Notes: generated from the letters alone by a model not told the origin. A stretch of 64,000 nucleotides of DNA from Simmondsia chinensis (GCA_018398585.1 JAGTTD010000007.1:15120320-15184319), one strand, 5' to 3'; positions 42,009 to 52,835 are shown, counted from the first letter of the stretch. Numbers and translations: made by a program.

Positions 42009-42653
42009 CCTTTGACTGAGCTCCTCAAGAAGGATGCCTTTAAGTGGACAGAAATGGCTAAAGCAGCCTTTTATGCTCTCAAGTCAGCCATATGTGCAGC
42101 CCCGGTATTAGCCATGCCAAATTTTGCTGAAGACTTCATTTTGGAGACAGATGCGAGTGGGTCTAGTATTGGAGCTGTTCTTTCTAAAAATGGAAGGCCT
42201 ATTGCCTATTTGAGTCAAGCACTTAGTCCCAAGCATCAAGCCATGTCAACTTATGAGAGGGAGTACTTGGCTATTCTTCTAGCAATTGAGAAATGAAGGC
42301 ATTACTTGGATGGTCATAGATGCATAATTAGAACAGATCATCAAAGTCTTAAGCACCTCTTGGAGCAAAAGATTGTGACAAGAATTCAAAAGAAGGGCTT
42401 AATGAAGATGTTAGGCCATGATTATGCAATTGAATATAGAAGAGGGGAGGAAAACCTGGCTACAGATGCATTATTAAGAAGGTTTGAGGATTGTGAACAA
42501 GGCTCTTGTTGTGCAATGTCCGTTGTTTTGCCAACATGGATGGATGAAGTTTACAAGTCTTATGAAGGGGATTCTTTTGCTCAAGAATGTGTGGCTGCAA
42601 ACTTGGTGAAAAATGCAGATGCAGATGGCAGTAATGTTGAAATATCAGTGTAG
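42009..42653 (+). pseudogene. gypsy RNase H and linker (G1-E)
   Basis: KPLTELL continues from RT, then FILETDASGSSIGAVLSKNGR, ALSPKHQAMSTYEREYLAI, TGA at 42294-42296 where TGG is expected (EKWRH), then IIRTDHQSLKHLLEQKIVT and YRRGEENLATDAL. Catalytic residues D (TDAS), E (REYLA) and D (RTDHQS) are visible, and the final ADAL Asp is present as TDAL. A TAG at 42651-42653 ends the linker before integrase. Confidence 0.92.
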
Positions 42654-43943
42654 AAGGGTGTCATCCGGTTGTAGAACAAGCTGTACATTGGCTCCTCTAC
42701 AGATCTGAGAGATCAGATTGTGAAAGCTTCACATGATTCAGCTTGGGGAGGTCATTCCCGGATTGAAGGTACCTATCAAAGAGTTAATGCATATTTCAGT
42801 TGGCGCAGTATGAGAAAGACAGTGACAGATTTTGTAAGATCTTGTGAAGTTTGCCAACAAACTAACTTCGGAGATCATAGATACAAGGGACTCTTACAGC
42901 CACTTCCCACTCCGGAGGGTGCTTGGATCAATATAAGCATGGATTTTATAGAAGGACTTCCCAAATCTGATGGCAGGGAAGTAATTTGGGTAGTGGTGGA
43001 TTGTTTCACAAAATATAGCCATTTCATTTCACTCATCCGGCCTGTTACAGCTGAGAGGGTGGCCAAGAGCTTCCTTGACAACATAGATAAGCTACATGGG
43101 TTGCCTCAATCCATTATATCTGATCGGGACAAGATCTTTACAAGCAATTTCTCGAGAGAATTGTTTAGGCTGCTGGGAACCACTTTGGCACTTAGTTCAT
43201 CATACCATCCCCAAATAGATGGACAAACTGAGCGTGTCAATCAAAGTATTAAGCAGTACCTCCAGAGCATGGTCTTCTCACAGCCTAGAGAGTGGAACCG
43301 TTGGCTATCTCTAGCTGAATATTGGTTCAATACGCATGTACATGCATCTATTGGCACTTCTCCTTTCCAAGCTCTATATGGATATGCTCCTCCCACTCCC
43401 TTTATGCTGCAGAAACCCACTTCTTCTGAGTCTGCAGCAGCTGAATTTTTGCAGCAGAGAAGGCATATGATGCAAGTCCTCAAGGATAATCTTCTCCAAG
43501 CCCAAGCAAGAATGAAGTTCTATGCTGATAAAAAGAGGGTAGACAAAAATTATGAAGTTGGGGACATGGTCTACCTCAAATTAAAACCTTATAGACAGTC
43601 CTCTTTGGCTGTCAGGAAGAATGTCAAGCTAAGTGCTCGTTTCTTTGGCCCATACAGGATTTTGGAAAAGATTGGCAAAGTTGCATACAAACTTGACTTA
43701 CCTCCACATTCATACATTCACCTAGTGTTCCATGTATCATTACTTAAAAAGCAGGTGAAGAAGGGAGCCAAGAGCTCATGGGAAGCACCAGAAGTTGGAG
43801 CTAATGGAGCACTACTGCTGCAGCCTGCTGCTGTTAAGGGAAACAGGAAGATGAAAGTTGCAAATGGAGCATTGCAAGAAGTCTTGGTGCAATGGCGCAA
43901 TTGGACAAGGATTTTGCTACTTGGGAGAGCCTTACATTTTTGA
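42654..43943 (+). pseudogene. gypsy integrase with chromodomain-like end (G1-E)
   Basis: An open frame of 407 codons starts at 42720. Counting from there: zinc finger H5, H12, C42, C45; catalytic triad D75 (SMDFIEGLP), D135 (SDRDKIF) and E171 (DGQTERVN), with 35 residues between the last two; then the GPY/F-like module (EVGDMVYLKLKPYRQ, RFFGPYRILEKIGKVAYKLDLP). The end, LQEVLVQWRN, starts a chromodomain-like VLVQW..L....ATWE motif, but a one-base shift at about 43900 leads into WTRILLLG; the DFATWESL text is in the neighbouring frame. This suggests a chromovirus-type gypsy. The domain core itself looks intact. Confidence 0.93.
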
Positions 43944-43987
43944 AGAGTCAATTTCCATGCTTTTCTCCTTGAGGACAAGGAGTTTCT

Positions 43988-44001
43988 CAAGGGGAAGGGA
44001 A
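43988..44001 (+). promoter_or_regulatory. Polypurine tract of G1-E
   Basis: CAAGGGGAAGGGAA directly before the 3' LTR, the primer for plus-strand DNA synthesis. Preceded by TTGAGGACAAGG, also seen in D (56153-56185). Confidence 0.9.
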
Positions 44002-44402
44002 TGTTATGAATCCTTTAATTCTTGATTGTAATTGAGTCGTGTATTGTCTTAGAGCTTGGTGTTGAGTTAGAGTTGTAATCAAATGTTAGTTGGCAGGCCA
44101 AATTAGGCGCCAAAGTTGGTTAAGAGTCAAAGTATTTCAAATGTGGCGGCTAGCTAGAGTTTGACTCCAATTTCTCGTATACTTGGTCAAAGGGTGTGTT
44201 CAAGTGCAATGTATCAAGATCTATTATAAATAGATCTAAATTTTGTATCCTTATGATTCAATCAATAAAAATTAGATTTCCTTTGGGTTAATCACTCTCT
44301 ATTTCTAATCTCCGTCTCTATTTCTCATCTATTTCCCTTCTCTTCTCATCTTATCAATCTCTTTCACAAGATTAGCTTTCAATTGAGGATTGGAAGTTAA
44401 CA
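44002..44402 (+). repeat. 3' LTR of G1-E
   Basis: TGTTATGAATCC to GGAAGTTAACA, 401 bp. TATAAATA at 44225-44232. Confidence 0.94.
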
Positions 44403-44610
44403 GCGTCCCATGAAGTGCCTAAGTTATAGTCGTTAGCTTGACTTCCAATGATGTTCTATCCTGGATCCAGTAGGAGAATGGAGCTTCCCCCATCCACCTT
44501 TAGTGATAATTTTCTTTCATAAATCTTTTTTGTACCCTTTTTTGGGTAACCACCTTTGTTTGTGATGAATTTGGTCAGTGTTTCATCATTTTGAAGTTCT
44601 GTATGAGGTG
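44403..44610. other. Unassigned sequence after G1-E
   Basis: No coding motif. It could be the continuation of the Athila 3' region interrupted by G1-E, but I could not align it with anything in the window. Confidence 0.4.
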
Positions 44611-46041
44611 GGGATGCGTTTTTCTACGTCTATCAAAATTTAATATAAAACCCTATCTATTGAACGCACCTAAATTGAAGTGTAGCGCGAGAGGTGTCGA
44701 ACCAAAGGGACTAAGAGTGCGTGAATTTTATTCTATGACTTAAATTGATTTGAATGAAATTGAGAGGTTTTTGTATTAATTAACCTAAGGAAGCAATAAT
44801 TAACTAAAGAAATCTACTTCTAATCGAAAAAGTGTATTAAATTGGAACCTAGGGTTTCGAATCCATCGTTAGCCAATTACTTTTGCGTTAACTTTTAAAT
44901 TGAGATTATTAATTGTTACGCGGGTAGTGGTTTAGGCTACAAGCTTCAACCTACTAAGGTAATATTGTTAGTATTACGTATTGACCCTATCTAACTAAAG
45001 CATAAGAAAAATAGGCTCTACCAAACGTATTGTTAATTATTACGTATCGACCCTATCTAACTAAAGCATAGGAAAGATAGGCTTTAATTAACAATTCGGT
45101 TAATACTATTACTTGATTAATTAATCCTAAGGCTACAAGCGCAAAGAATTAATTTATAAATATCAATATCAACAATTAAAGGTTACAAACTCAATGATCA
45201 TATCAATTGAATAAACAATAAAAACATAATACTTCAAAATATTTATCTCAACCAAGCAATTCATGTAAACAATCAAATTAACCCGAATTAAAAGTAAATA
45301 AAAGTAAAGGCTAAGATTTTATCTAACCCAGAGAGCAAGTTAGCTCTCCATCAAGGATGATCCGGTGAAGGAGGAGATGAACGAACGTCGGTCTTCACGC
45401 TAATTTTCCTTTCGTTCCAATTTAACGAAAAATTAAAATAAAGTAAAGAAAGAAAAAGGAAAAGAATGAACGGAGATAGAGAGAGCAGGGGAAATCGAGG
45501 AAGGCGGTGAAAGAGGCGGCCCCCCACAGCGACCCCTCTCTCCTTCCCATAATCGAACCTAGGGAAACCCTAAGTGGGTGCCGTGGTGGGCCGGATGCTG
45601 GTGGGCCGAGGTGGTGACGGGCTGGTGTTGAACAGGGCTTGCGTTTGGGCTGGAGGTCTGGTGTCGGGCTGGGTCGGTGAAGGCTGCTGGTGGTCGGTCT
45701 AGCGCTGGGCCGCTGATGCCCGTTCGGGCTGGGCTGGTAGTGGTTGTTGTGGGCCGAGTTACTGTAGCGCGCAGCTGGGGTGGAAGACGATGAACAGTAC
45801 CGCTCGGGGTGCTGTAGCGGTGCGAACAGGGCTGTTACTTCTTGTCTCGAATCTCGATTGATTTGATTTAATTGTTTATGCATCGAATTTGACTTATTTG
45901 CACCAACATTTGCCATTTTCGGAACTTTAATTTCAAACCTGTTAAACATAAAAATTGTCAAAATGAGTATAAAATTATAATTAAATAGGTGCAAAATAAT
46001 TAAAATAATAATTAAAAGATGCGTAAATATGAGACGCATCA
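44611..46041 (-). repeat. Candidate solo LTR of an unknown element (about 1.4 kb)
   Basis: The plus-strand ends are GGGATGCGTTTTTC and AATATGAGACGCATCA, i.e. TGATGCGTC on the minus strand with an imperfect partner at the other end. The internal plan resembles the Athila LTRs here: a GTCGAACCAAAGGGACTAAGAG stretch near one end, then AT-rich text, then a pyrimidine/G+C-rich island (45500-45850). No clear target duplication. A 205-codon minus frame at 45422-46039 lies in it but shows no protein family. Confidence 0.45.
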
Positions 46042-46565
46042 GTTAGAATGAGCTGAACCCAAGCTTTAGCTACGCGCCCGACTTGATATTCCCTGCGAGA
46101 TCACACAAATGGTTAGAGGGGCCCGTGGAGTAACCCACGGGAGGCCCTTCCGACACTCAAGTCAGTATTAATATTATGAAATAGTAAATAAGGGCAAGTA
46201 ATAAATAAAATAATAGAGATAAAATACTTAGCCTAAGAGTAAGGCATTTGAACAATTATTGCTCCGGAGAGGTGATCTGTTTGTGGTGTCTATTAGGTGA
46301 TTTGGAAGAAGTTAAGCTCAAGCTATCTTAAGGATTATCAAGATCCCCCATTTTCCCCTTTGTTTCCTTGCCTCCTCCTTTCCTTCCTTCCATCTTCCTT
46401 TTTATTTTGTAAGTGTGGGTGAAGGGACAAGTGTCCTTTCTTTTCTTATAAGATAAGCTTTCTTTTATCAATCTTTATCTTTTTTTTGGATGTGTTTTAA
46501 AGGAGATAAAGTAGGTGATTTGTGTCAAAAGGATTAAAATGGGCATGTTGTGTCGTTTTATTTTT
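46042..46565. other. Unassigned sequence
   Basis: Contains a GGGGCCCGTGGAGTAACCCACGGGAGGCCC segment (around 46118-46147) with short inverted symmetry, then AT-rich and pyrimidine-rich text. No gene found. Confidence 0.4.
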
Positions 46566-47175
46566 ATCTAGCGAATTGTGTTGATTTTACCCCTACTGGG
46601 CAAATTATGTTGATCTTACCCGTACTGGGCGAATTGTGTTGGTTTTTACCTCTACCAGGCGAATTAGGTTAATTTTATCCTTACTGGGTGAATTATGTTG
46701 ATTTTACTTATGCTGGGCGAATTATGTTAGTTTTTACCTCTACGGAGCGAATTATGTTGATTTTAACCCTACTAGGCAAATTATGTTGATTTTACCCGTA
46801 CTGGGCGGATTGTGTTAGTTTTTACCCGTATTGGGTGCATTATGTTGGTTTTGCCCTTACTAGGCGAATTGTGATGATTTTACCCGTACTGGGCAAATTG
46901 TGTTGGTTTTTACCTCTACGGGGCGAATAATGTTGATTTTATCCCTAACGGGGGAATTGCACCTACTGAGCGAATTGTGTTGTTTTACCGTTATTGGGCG
47001 AATTGTGCCTACTGGGCAAATTGTGTTGTTTTACCCTTACTGGGCAAATTGCGCCTACTTGGCAAATTGTGTTGTTTTACCATTGCTGGGCAAATAGGCC
47101 TACTGGGCGAATTGTGTTATTTTACCCTTACTGGGCGAATTGCACCTATTGGGTAAATTGTATTGTTTTAAATTT
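46566..47175. repeat. Minisatellite, 29-30 bp unit
   Basis: About 20 imperfect units of the type ACTGGGCGAATTGTGTTGATTTTACCC. Starts of ACTGGG/ACCAGG fall at 46595, 46624 and 46654. Towards the end (46950-47170) units alternate between long and short forms. Open frames here are by-products of the repeat. Confidence 0.9.
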
Positions 47176-47213
47176 TTGTCTAAATAATTGTTTGTGTAGC
47201 CTACTTTCCCATC

Positions 47214-47337
47214 TACAGTAGCAAGCTGCTCAATAATAGTTTACCAACATATTAGTCCCCTTACTTTGTGGAACCCCGGTCATTCCAAGTTCGGTCATGA
47301 AGTAATAAACCTGTTTTGCTCTCAGCTTGCTACTGTA
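47214..47337. repeat. Small foldback with 15-bp perfect inverted ends
   Basis: TACAGTAGCAAGCTG at 47214-47228 and CAGCTTGCTACTGTA at 47323-47337 are exact reverse complements. Read as a TA duplication plus 13-bp inverted repeats (CAGTAGCAAGCTG) this would be a 120-bp MITE-like element; alternatively an RNA hairpin or chance. Confidence 0.6.
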
Positions 47338-48205
47338 CATTGTTTTCTTAAGTGATGGAGGTATTTAGTGTTCTGTTTTGGCCCTTCATAATTGTCATTC
47401 ATGCGTATTTTGATTTTTGCTCGAAATTAATAGAGTGTATGATTTGGATAAGATGTGTAATGAGGTATTTGCACTCAACAGGATGTTTTAAGTTATTATG
47501 ACTTGCAACTGGGTGCATGACCCATCATGACTTTAATAGGTCATTTAGCATAATTGTGGATCTTGGTAGGGCGTTTTATGTCGCAGCTCTTATTGGTCTA
47601 AGAATGTTTAAAAGAGTCCGGGCCTCTAAGGTCTTTTGAAACTTAGAGTACTCAAGCATTTTGCCCCTTTATATTAGTGAACGTTCATGGCGATTTAAGC
47701 TCTATGTGATAAACATGTAAGGATATCACTGTCATGATTAGCCACTAGCTATATTTACATTTGGTCAGTAACATCCACAAAGCGATGAATGTGATGCATC
47801 TAGCTCATGTTATTTTGATAGGCAAAGAAACTTTTGGCTAGAATCATAGGTGGTTGAATCCATGTACCCGGTTAGTATACATGTGATAGGTGTAACACGC
47901 CTGGACAAGATTGAGATGCCCCATATTTTGCGTTGTTTATTTATTGTCTAGATAAATGGTATGCGGTGTATCTTAATGAAGTTAATGTGGTGAATATGCC
48001 CTGATATTCTAGGATCATGGATGATGAATATGTCATACTGGTCCGATGGAGATGAGCATGTCATTGGTGTAATTATCCTATTAGTAGACAGAACATATGT
48101 CGTGGAGATTGGTACATCCCTTAAACTTGCATATCCAAGGTAATGAGCTGCAAGTCATATGCATTAAACAAAAAAAAAAAAAAAAAGATAATGGTGCTCA
48201 ATGTA
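47338..48205. other. Unassigned sequence
   Basis: No coding motif. An A-run of about 18 bp lies at 48169-48186 and could be the end of a retroposed sequence. Confidence 0.4.
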
Positions 48206-48209
48206 TCTT

Positions 48210-48440
48210 CCTTAGGTAATTTTCGGGTGGATCACGATGAGTGTCACGGTCGTTGCAGGTGATTACACTAGGACGGACCATGATGAAGAGTGTTGCACCC
48301 GTTGTGGGTGATTGCCCCAGGGCGGATCATGGTGAAGAGTGCTACACCCGTTGTAGGTGATTGCACCAGGACGGACCATAGTGAAGCGTGTTGCACCCAT
48401 TGCGGGTGATTGCACTAGGGTAGACCATGGTGACAAGTAC
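48210..48440. repeat. Minisatellite, 49-bp unit, about 4.5 copies
   Basis: AGGACGGACCATGATGAAG-type starts fall at 48270, 48319, 48368 and 48417, exactly 49 bp apart. The unit also holds GTTGCACCCGTTGTGGGTG. Copies differ by a few bases. Confidence 0.9.
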
Positions 48441-49542
48441 GCACTTGGTAAATGTTAAGTGTCATGTATAGAATACCTGGATAAAGTCACAGTAGCAAGT
48501 ATGGTCAAGATAGTAAAACCACACAGGGTAATATTCTTAGTTGAGGACATATATTAAAATGAAGATAAGTTGCTAGAACTAACACACCTTGAGGAGTATG
48601 ACATGCTAGGCAAGAAACAAATCAAGCGTATGGTATATCATTCTTAAAGGATGTCCTTGCCTAGCATTGCTTTACCTGTAGCATTCATACTGATGAGCTT
48701 GATATGCCTCCTGTCTAGTAGTTGCAAATGAATAATCGCACGAGTATTGGTTAGTAGTATTCATACAATGTACTTTATAAGCGAATATAATTCGAAGGAT
48801 GTGATTCTCTTGAAGCACTTATGTCTAATACACAGCTTAATAACGACTGACCTTCAATACCTTCTTATCATGATATATATTGCGAAACAGCGCCTATTGT
48901 TTAATTCAATAAGCTATGACAAGAGTTTAAATTGGACTGTAAGGAAGTCCAAGACCATCTCGAAGTTGATAGTTATAGATATTGAACTAGTTCATCTTAT
49001 TCCTGGCTTTTTGTATAGCTTGGCATACTCTGAAGGGCTTTTTACTATTGAGTTATTCTTTATGTTCATACGTTGTTGGCGTATGACTCTTCGTCCCAAG
49101 TATGCGGTTAATGAGTGCCTAGAGCTAGCTGGTAAAAGTGACCCCTTGTATTTTTTTTTTTTTTAGTTATTGACCAATAGTAGTGCCCAACTAATAGAGA
49201 GTTAATTGAGGTGTGGGTTGCTCAAGCATAGTAAAAGGTGTGGCCCATGTTGGACCTTCCTATCATGAATAGTTTGCCGAGCTGTGATGGGCCTCCGAGT
49301 TTTATAATCGTAGGTCAATTCCTTATGGGTAATAAAGCCTTGCAGATGTGTCATTATTTTGTATAACGTGATTTGGAATTATTGATTACTTGCCACCAAT
49401 GTATGTATGGGGTTGTAAAGGTGACTAAGAAGATAAATATAATAACTTACATTGCCCTTATTAAGTTATTGACCAGTTGTGGTATTAGGTGGCTTAGCAA
49501 AAGGTTGGTTGGAGTGTCAGTTACTCAAGCTAAATAAGAAAC
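48441..49542. other. Unassigned sequence
   Basis: A 139-codon frame at 48747-49166 (+) is Leu/Ile-rich, ends in poly-Phe from a T-run and has no family motif; I do not support it as a gene. Confidence 0.4.
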
Positions 49543-49903
49543 TGTCATGATCGTGAAGGATTTTACACATTTTTAGTTGATTTTAGCTATGAAATTCTCA
49601 ATTGGATTCAAATTGGAGTTCCGGCGGGCAAGGTGGGTAATGGTAGTTAGCGACTAAGTGTGTTTTGGCAGGAAATGCTTGTATTTGGATTGAAGCTTGT
49701 TTTTCATCCTTTAGTGTTAGCCATCTATTTTCTTTAGTATAAATAAGCAAAATATCTTGTATTTGGGACTCATTAAAATAAAATTGATCTAATTTTCTCT
49801 CTTAAACCTAATTTCTCTCTAATTCTCATCTCTTTCACTTCTTTCTCATCTCATACTCTTATATCTCAAATCTATGATTCAAGTTTGATCTTGAATCATA
49901 AAA
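49543..49903 (+). repeat. 5' LTR of G1-G (361 bp)
   Basis: Position is set by the primer-binding site on its right. Text such as CATCTCTTTCACTTCTTTCTCATCTCA and the GAATCATAA end relate it to the other G1 LTRs. The terminal CA has become AA. Confidence 0.8.
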
Positions 49904-49905
49904 AT

Positions 49906-49917
49906 TGGTACCAGAGC
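49906..49917 (+). promoter_or_regulatory. Primer-binding site of G1-G (one mismatch)
   Basis: TGGTACCAGAGC against TGGTATCAGAGC. Confidence 0.85.
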
Positions 49918-49986
49918 TTATGTTTGCTACCGATTGATTACTTGATCGATTGATTGGAGCTGGCAAGATGCAAGAAGATAGTACCA

Positions 49987-50748
49987 ATGGCTGGTGGAGT
50001 AAATACTCGAGCAAATGCTGCTGTAAATGCAACTTATGCTGCAGCGTGGGTGCAAATGCTGGAGCTAGGGTGGAGGTCAATCAATTTGAGCACTTGAGAC
50101 TTCAAAGGGAGGAAACGTTTGCAAAGATGCAGCAATCATAGGATCAGAAGCTAGCTGAGAAGTTAGATCAACATTCTCAACAAATTGAATCAAAGTTTAA
50201 CGGATTGTAGCAACAAATCACTTGGCAGAATCAACTTCGTAGAGCAGGAGTGTTATCTGTTTCCAGTCAGCATGATTGTCCTCCGGATACTGTATAACCT
50301 CAATCATCTGGATCAAGTGAGAATGGAATTGTTGGTGAAAGGACTCAAGTTCAGACAGCCGCATGTGGAGATTGATACATTTGATGGAAAGCAACTTCAG
50401 TCATGGGTCTGGAGATGCGAAAGGTACTTTCGATTCTATCATATTGATGAAACTGAGAAGGTGGAGTTAGCGATGGTATATCTCCAAGGAGATCAGGAAG
50501 TCAGGTATTATAGTCTGGTTCGCAGCTATCCATGGTTGACATGGACTAAGTTTGTGAATGAACTCTGTGAGAGGTATGGAGAAGAGGATCCTGGTGAGGT
50601 GATTGATCACTTTAATAAACTGGCTCAAACTTCATCTGTGAGGGAATATATGACTCGTTTTGACAATTTGAGAGCTAGGATGTTGACAGTTAATCCTGGA
50701 GCTAATGAGTCTTATTACTTATCCATCTTTATAAGTGGTCTTAATTAA
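49987..50748 (+). pseudogene. gypsy gag (G1-G), truncated
   Basis: The ATG at 49987 gives MAGGVNTRANAAVNATYAAA, the family start, then stops and shifts. From about 50335 an open frame carries PHVEIDTFDGKQLQSWVWRC, VYLQGDQEVRYYSLVRSYP, NELCERYGEEDPGEVIDHFN and REYMTRFDNLRARML, then IFISGLN and a stop at 50748. In relatives ISGL is followed by KP(R/K)IKNL, so the joint lies within two or three codons after ISGL. No zinc knuckle. Confidence 0.88.
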
Positions 50749-51501
50749 GTCCTCAACACAATACTCAAAGCAATCTTCAAGACCGAAATCAAATTTCACA
50801 CTTTCAGTTCTCAGTTCAATGTGTCTAAGCAAATATCAACTCAATAACATATAATTCTTAAGAATCAACTGAATTCTCACCACTTCTATCTTATTAACAC
50901 GAATTATATCACAAATCAGCAACAACGCAGACTCTGATCGAAAATGTAACTTGAAGTTCAGAATTCAGTTACCTTCATTTCTCAATTGAATGTCAGAATC
51001 AGAAATACCTCAAGTCAGCTTGTTATTCTAATCTTTTGATTATGATCAAGTGTATGTTGATCCAATAGCTCACTTTAGCTTCTTCTCCAACTGATTGGGT
51101 GAATATTTGATCAAGATCAATAAGCTTCAGCACTCAACTTCAACAGCCAATGCTATGCTTCAGCACTCAACTTCACCAGCTAATGCTTGATCAATTCTAC
51201 TAAATTCAATATGAATCAGCTTTGATGATGACTGTAATTAACAAATACTGATCAATTAAACTTTCTAAAATGTAACTCAATCAGGTTTATCCCAATGGAA
51301 AGCAATTCCCAGGCACTTGCAAATCAATAATGCATATGACAGTACATAAACTCTTCAAGTTCAGAATTCAGAATTGAATTCTTGATCACCTAAAATAGGA
51401 CTAAATCAGTATCAAAATGTTTTTTTGTTGATTAATTGCAACACAATCAATCAGATTTTGTATTTTTCCTGATTTTGAGCTTGATTCGGAAGCAAATCAA
51501 G

Positions 51502-51513
51502 GCTCTGATACCA
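51502..51513 (-). promoter_or_regulatory. Primer-binding site of minus G1 fragment
   Basis: Minus-strand TGGTATCAGAGC, two bases from the LTR. Confidence 0.9.
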
Positions 51514-51515
51514 AT

Positions 51516-52014
51516 TGTTAAAATTCAAGATTACTCTTGGATCTTAACCTAGGTTGAGATAGTGAGAGTATGAGATGAGGACAGAATTTAGAGTTTAGAG
51601 GAGATAAGAAGAGAAAGGAGATGAGAAGTCGAAAGAGAGATATCAAAGATATCAATTATCATTCATCAAAGTTATGAGCTCTTTAAGAGATGCTCTACAT
51701 ATTTATACTACTAATCCTTAGGATGGCTTATAACTAAAAATATCTAGAGATACAATGATCCTAGACACAAGGACTAACCGACTCAACCAACAACTAACTA
51801 ACTAGCTGCCACTAAGACCGGCATTGACCACCTAAGCTACACACCACTAAAGTTCACTTATTACATGACTTACCAAGGGACTTAAGCAACTAATTACATC
51901 AAGACTTATTCTAGTTACAATATCCGCAGGCTAATACAACTCAATCAGCTATATTCAACACCCTATTACATTTATACTCTAATTCATATGCCCCCAATTA
52001 TGAGAATCATAACA
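51516..52014 (-). repeat. 5' LTR of minus G1 fragment (499 bp)
   Basis: Plus-strand ends TGTTAAAATTC and GAATCATAACA. The bases after it are CACCC, where the equivalent Athila text at 58786 reads CACCT. Confidence 0.88.
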
Positions 52015-52376
52015 CACCCAAATCACATAAAATGTTATTAAAAGTACAGGTGCCAATGGTGCAAGGTATTGATATTTGAGTTTGGGAGGAAGCGTCTTTT
52101 GTAGTATGGCACTACATTCTTCGTTCAGTGCCACGGTCTCAAACTCTTCCAGTCTTCAATTGTTAGACAAGATTTCTTTCAAGAATTTACATTTTTGGGC
52201 ATTTCTTCCTATGTATGAGTAACAGGGACATTAATAGGTAATTTCATGAAAGTTTTCATAAATTGGTTATCCACATTTTGTGTTTCCAATTGTTGAGGAG
52301 ATGAGATTTTTGGTTTGTAGGGCTTAGGCTCAACCCTCTTTGATTCACTTTCGTCGTGGTTTTTGGACTCATCTAC
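52015..52376 (-). pseudogene. Athila gag-protease linker (copy 1), degraded
   Basis: Aligns with 58786-59100 of copy 2 (CACATAAAA, GGTGCCAATGG, GTATGGCACTACATTCTTC, GACAAGATT). In intact elements it joins gag to the CDLGAS protease motif. Too broken to translate. Confidence 0.7.
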
Positions 52377-52835
52377 TCATTCAAGTTCAAGGTGAGATGT
52401 GGTCATGGCGGGTTTGTTTGGCCTGTGCTCTCTAGGTGTTTTTTCAAAAGTAAAGGCATTTACAGGCTCTCTAGGGTTATTCACTGCGGTACTTGGTCGA
52501 GAACCTTGAGGTGTCCCAGAGAGTTGCTTTGAAATTTGTCTTACTTGAGTCTTGAGGTTTTGAATAGAAGCTTCTTGATTTTGAATAGTAGCTTCTTGAT
52601 TTCTAAGATGTGTTCGTGTTTCTGGCATTAAACTTGCGATTTCATGCATAAACTTGCCTTCGAGATCAATTTTATGTTCTTGTGGTGGGTGAATGGGTTG
52701 TTTTTGAATCCCTTGGTTACTCCATGAAAATTTTGGGTGGTTCATCCACCCAGGATTATAAGTGTTGGAGTAGGGATTGTGTTGAAATTTTTGAAAATTT
52801 GAAACAAAATTGGCTCTCATGACTTGATGAGGCAA
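52377..52835 (-). pseudogene. Athila gag C-terminal part (copy 1)
   Basis: A 152-codon frame with YSNTYNPGWMNHPKFSWSNQG, a well-known Athila gag motif, then a coiled-coil-like region where LRNQEATIQNQEASIQNLK repeats NQEA, then VRQISKQLSGTPQGSRPSTA. Copy 2 has the same region at 59293-59640. The capsid core found at 59715-60068 in copy 2 is deleted here. Confidence 0.87.

Larger units (their letters stand above)
38652..44402 (+). mobile_element. Ty3/gypsy element G1-E, nearly complete
   Basis: 5' LTR 38652-39052, primer-binding site, gag, protease, RT, RNase H, integrase with a chromodomain-like end, purine tract, 3' LTR 44002-44402. The two LTRs are each 401 bp and very similar. From 39537 to 43943 all domains share one frame, interrupted only by six stops, and there are frameshifts near both ends of the coding region. 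No target duplication (AGGAA left, GCGTC right), and the first nine bases of the 5' LTR are altered. Confidence 0.95.
49543..50748 (+). mobile_element. 3'-truncated gypsy element G1-G (LTR and gag)
   Basis: LTR 49543-49903 (TGTCATGATCGTG to ATCATAAAA), primer-binding site, gag start at 49987 and the gag core to 50748. Everything from the end of gag onward is missing; the next sequence is the leader of an oppositely oriented relative. Confidence 0.85.
50749..52014 (-). mobile_element. G1-type gypsy fragment in opposite direction (LTR and leader)
   Basis: On the minus strand: 5' LTR 51516-52014, primer-binding site and about 750 bp of leader with no gag core. It meets element G1-G at 50748. 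Outside the LTR is Athila internal sequence, so it lies in the Athila copy that continues at 52015. Confidence 0.82.

Noticed and set aside
45422..46039. A 205-codon minus-strand open frame
   Set aside because: Low-complexity ends (Ile/Leu/Phe from AT-rich DNA), a Pro/Ser-rich middle from a G+C-rich repeat, and position inside an LTR-like block. No family motif.
46900..47221. Overlapping plus-strand frames (65 and 75 codons)
   Set aside because: They are translations of the 29-30 bp minisatellite; the residue repeats follow the DNA repeat.
46566..48440. CRISPR array
   Set aside because: The repeats are contiguous minisatellites without unique spacers, in plant DNA with no cas genes.
48747..49166. 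A 139-codon plus-strand frame
   Set aside because: Hydrophobic without pattern, ends in poly-Phe from a T-run, no recognisable domain or context.
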